Positions 61,618 through 64,000 of a stretch of 64,000 nucleotides of DNA are shown piece after piece. Source of the stretch: Ciona savignyi (Eukaryota > Chordata > Ascidiacea > Phlebobranchia > Cionidae); NCBI GenBank assembly GCA_000149265.1, contig CH003232.1, positions 316,846-380,845 on the forward strand, given 5' to 3'. Position numbers and translations under genes: made by a program. Within the stretch, counting starts at the first letter, position 1, and each line of letters starts with the position of its first letter. Under the pieces are notes generated by a model that was not told the DNA's origin, ran no database searches, and saw only the letters and a list, made by a program, of their open reading frames with translations.

Positions 61618-61835
61618 GAAAAGATAGGATTGGATATTCATGTTTATCCCCGTGCATGGGAAAACCAAGGAGGTTAGCACACGGGCGATCATCAGTTCAC
61701 CTCGCGCCCACCGTCGGTTTACCGGAGCTATTGTAGTGTATTGTGTATGATTCACACGTTCCTTCAATTTAATATAACCCATTTATCCGCTGGGTTCATT
61801 AAACCGCCAGACTAAGCGGTCGGATGAAAGGTAAA
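61618..61835 (-). repeat. SINE-A, antisense, internal deletion
   Basis: 'gataggattggatattcatg' to 'atccgctgggttcat', then directly 'taaaccgccagactaagcgg'. About 100 bp between the body and the head edge are missing. Confidence 0.85.
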
Positions 61836-62744
61836 TTGGCCCAGCATTTGGGCAGCAATATAACTTTTTGCAGATTACACCGACTCCACAAGGGAAGAAT
61901 TGTATTGTAGTGTTTTGCAATGATAATATTACTTTGACTTTAAATTTAAAATTTTATCGACTATTTTTACTGGCAATGACTTTTTACCCGGTCGAGGTTT
62001 AAAAGTGTATCTATGTATAGCTGGTTATTGGACCGTTTTATGTGGAAATATAAATGTGCATCAGCCGCGTTAACTTTTCGACTGCACGGTCGTTCAAATA
62101 CAAAAACACTTGCCAGGAACATAGTAAAGAAGAATAATTTGACAACAGTGATATCGAAATCGTTGCTACATTTTGTTTTCAATACAATATTACGCAGAGA
62201 CTACCCTGTTGATTTAGCTTTATAGGAATCAAGTAAATCAGTGGTGTCGAACCGGGTCTCCGTAGGTTGTCATATATTACTCAGATGAAAGGTTACTCAA
62301 GCTGTATTTCGGCAAAGAGTGCTGTTAGAAATGACAAGTTAACTTAAAAATCAATGAAGTTTCACAATCATTTTGCTATTTTTAATGGTGTTTAAGTACA
62401 CCCTACATTACGTAATATCGAGCCAAAGTACTTGACATTATATTGTGACGCAGAGCCATTTCATTGTACTTTATAGCAAATATCACAGATTCGTTTCAAC
62501 CTTCGCTTGTTTTCTATGTCACGTATTGAAGTACTTAATTAACATGTTAATAAAATCGCTTTACCGGACACTTTTCTTTGAGGCTTAGTGCAATATAATT
62601 TTGATAATACTTATTTTCCTGTTTACATATATTTGAATACTTATTTTCCTGTCTACATATTATTTTTTTTTTTTTTTATTACTTGAAGCAGTGTAATTAA
62701 TGTAATAATTGTGATATAAATACTTATTTTTTTCAGTTTTATAG

Positions 62745-62895
62745 ATTTGTTTAAACGCCAAATTTGGTGGCTCAATCGAATTACAGAACGACGACTGTCG
62801 TTTTGCGGTCTTTTTCCTTTTTCCAATTTTTCATTGAAAGTCCTGTTTCGTGATTTCATCGTGGAAACAAAAGACACTAAACTATAATTCGAAAT
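62745..62895. repeat. Family D repeat
   Basis: 'gtttaaacgccaaatttggt', 'cgacgactgtcgttttgcgg' and 'catcgtggaaacaaaagaca'. Confidence 0.7.
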
Positions 62896-63164
62896 GGCAT
62901 TTTTGGTGAGTATACAGTAAAACTTAAATTTTACATTCAATTTCTGGCTAAATGCAATGCTTGAATGTTACTGCATTTGAAATGTTAATGTTTTACAATT
63001 AATCTGCCAGGAACATGGATTTCCAACTCAATGTCTGAATTTAAATTGGGGCTCTGATTCGACAAAATCACACTATTTCCTAAAAACGGAAGTTCAATTT
63101 AAATACTTTCAAACTTCTATTCAAAACTTTAATGAGAGAATAGTTTTTAGCCCGTTTGAACTTT

Positions 63165-63425
63165 AATGAGAACGTGTTGCAGGTTCTAAAATGGTCGCTA
63201 GCTAGTCAGTTGTGTTTTTTGACAGGGCACTTAACGCACATTGCTTGAACACAGCGGCTTAATGGATTCTAAAAAAATAAAGGAACGTGTAAATCATACA
63301 CAACACACTACAATGGGTGACTCTACGCTGGGCGAGAGGTGATCTGACGATTGCCCGTGTGTTAATTCCCTTGGTTATTCCAATCACGGGGATAAACATG
63401 AATATCATATCCTATCCTAACGTAG
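63165..63425 (+). repeat. SINE-A, sense, head truncated
   Basis: 'ttgcaggttctaaaatggtc' to the tail 'atgaatatcatatcctatcc'. Confidence 0.88.
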
Positions 63426-64000
63426 GCCCATACTATAAAAGTTGTTACATTTGTGTAAACGGTTAACCTTTTTATTTATTATCCTTAAAGGTATGTAAAA
63501 TAGTAGTTTGGCTTTTGCATAGTAATTGCTGCAAAGATATGTCAACAGTAGTTTAGCTTGTGTACAGTAATTGCCGCAGACTTACCAATGGTCAGCTACA
63601 CCCCTTATACAATTAGGTTTCCGCCCGTCCATACTAATTACTCGAGCCGGAACTCAATCATTTTTCAAAACAATTCCATAATTTTATTTACACAGGCAAT
63701 GGATGGAAAATTCAAGCCAATTTTTAGAAAAATTACGGTATGCCCCTACAAGTGTAACGAAAAACTACCGTCTGCAAGTTATATAAATCAACATTACTGT
63801 AACACTATCACCAAAACAATGGATTAAGTCGAGTTTTGAGGGCTTAGCGTGCGTTTGTTTTGGCATGGTTCTGTTTGCACAAGTAACTACTGTCTATAGG
63901 TGCCGATTTGTAATTCCCTCTCCACTGTTAAGCTATAGAAAGCGGCATATTTGAAATCAGGTTGGTTTAAAAACCCACGCATATATAAGTTCAGTTCTTT

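Larger units (their letters stand above)
59856..64000. other. AT-rich region with repeats, no confident gene
   Basis: Holds SINE-A at 60775-60920, 61058-61340, 61618-61835 and 63165-63425, and family D at 62745-62890. ORFs up to 118 codons overlap repeats or lack domains. A small cag/gtatgc-bounded segment near 63697-63738 (AMDGKFKPIFRKIT) could be an exon but has no support. Confidence 0.5.

Overview
This window is intron-rich eukaryotic DNA. It is AT-rich, with short exons flanked by GT/AG splice sites and packed with short tRNA-derived repeats. The gene families (macrodomain ADP-ribosyltransferase, MS4A-type tetraspanner, CUB/trypsin multidomain protease, C-type lectin), the small introns and the repeat style suggest an invertebrate chordate, most likely a tunicate such as Ciona. 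The organism is an inference; there is no rRNA or mitochondrial marker. No prokaryotic features are present. Every gene model was assembled by hand from splice sites with reading-phase agreement, without transcript data.

Layout. (1) 194-20577, plus strand: a PARP14-like mono-ADP-ribosyltransferase with 24 phase-consistent exons (about 1,437 residues here, 5' end outside the window). Order: KH/RRM-like N-terminal region, three macrodomains, WWE, ART catalytic domain. A 4.8 kb minisatellite fills the intron that splits macrodomain 1. (2) 23131-26876, minus strand: an unrecognised secreted cysteine-rich protein, five phase-1 exons. Intron 1 carries a 17-bp minisatellite grown inside a SINE. (3) 30475-34972, minus strand: a complete MS4A-like four-pass membrane protein, seven coding exons. 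(4) 38685-52933, minus strand: a polyserase-like gene. Order: signal peptide, trypsin domain 1, CUB 1, Thr/Pro/Asp repeat linker, trypsin-like domain 2, CUB 2, C-terminal hydrophobic tail resembling a GPI signal. Domain 2 has lost His57, Asp189 and Gly216, so it looks like a pseudoprotease. A 134-base N gap hides the His57 exon of domain 1. (5) 55802-58324, plus strand: a secreted protein with a C-type-lectin-like domain, four exons. (6) 58.3-64 kb: mostly repeats, with one possible EF-hand exon.

Repeats. Four dispersed families recur. SINE-A is about 300 bp, with a tRNA-like head (A box TGGTCTAACGG, B box GGTTCGAAACT) and an (ATCCT)n tail. SINE-B is about 105 bp, with A box TGGCCGAATGG and B box GGTTCGAAAC. 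There is a MITE with about 50-bp terminal inverted repeats, and 'family D' of about 180 bp (edge GTTTAGTTTATT). A 73-bp unit repeat occurs four times in PARP introns. Several plus-strand exons start just downstream of a SINE-A tail.

The genes are not an operon and no shared regulation is visible. Several belong to families used at the cell surface or in immunity, but a functional link between them is only a guess.
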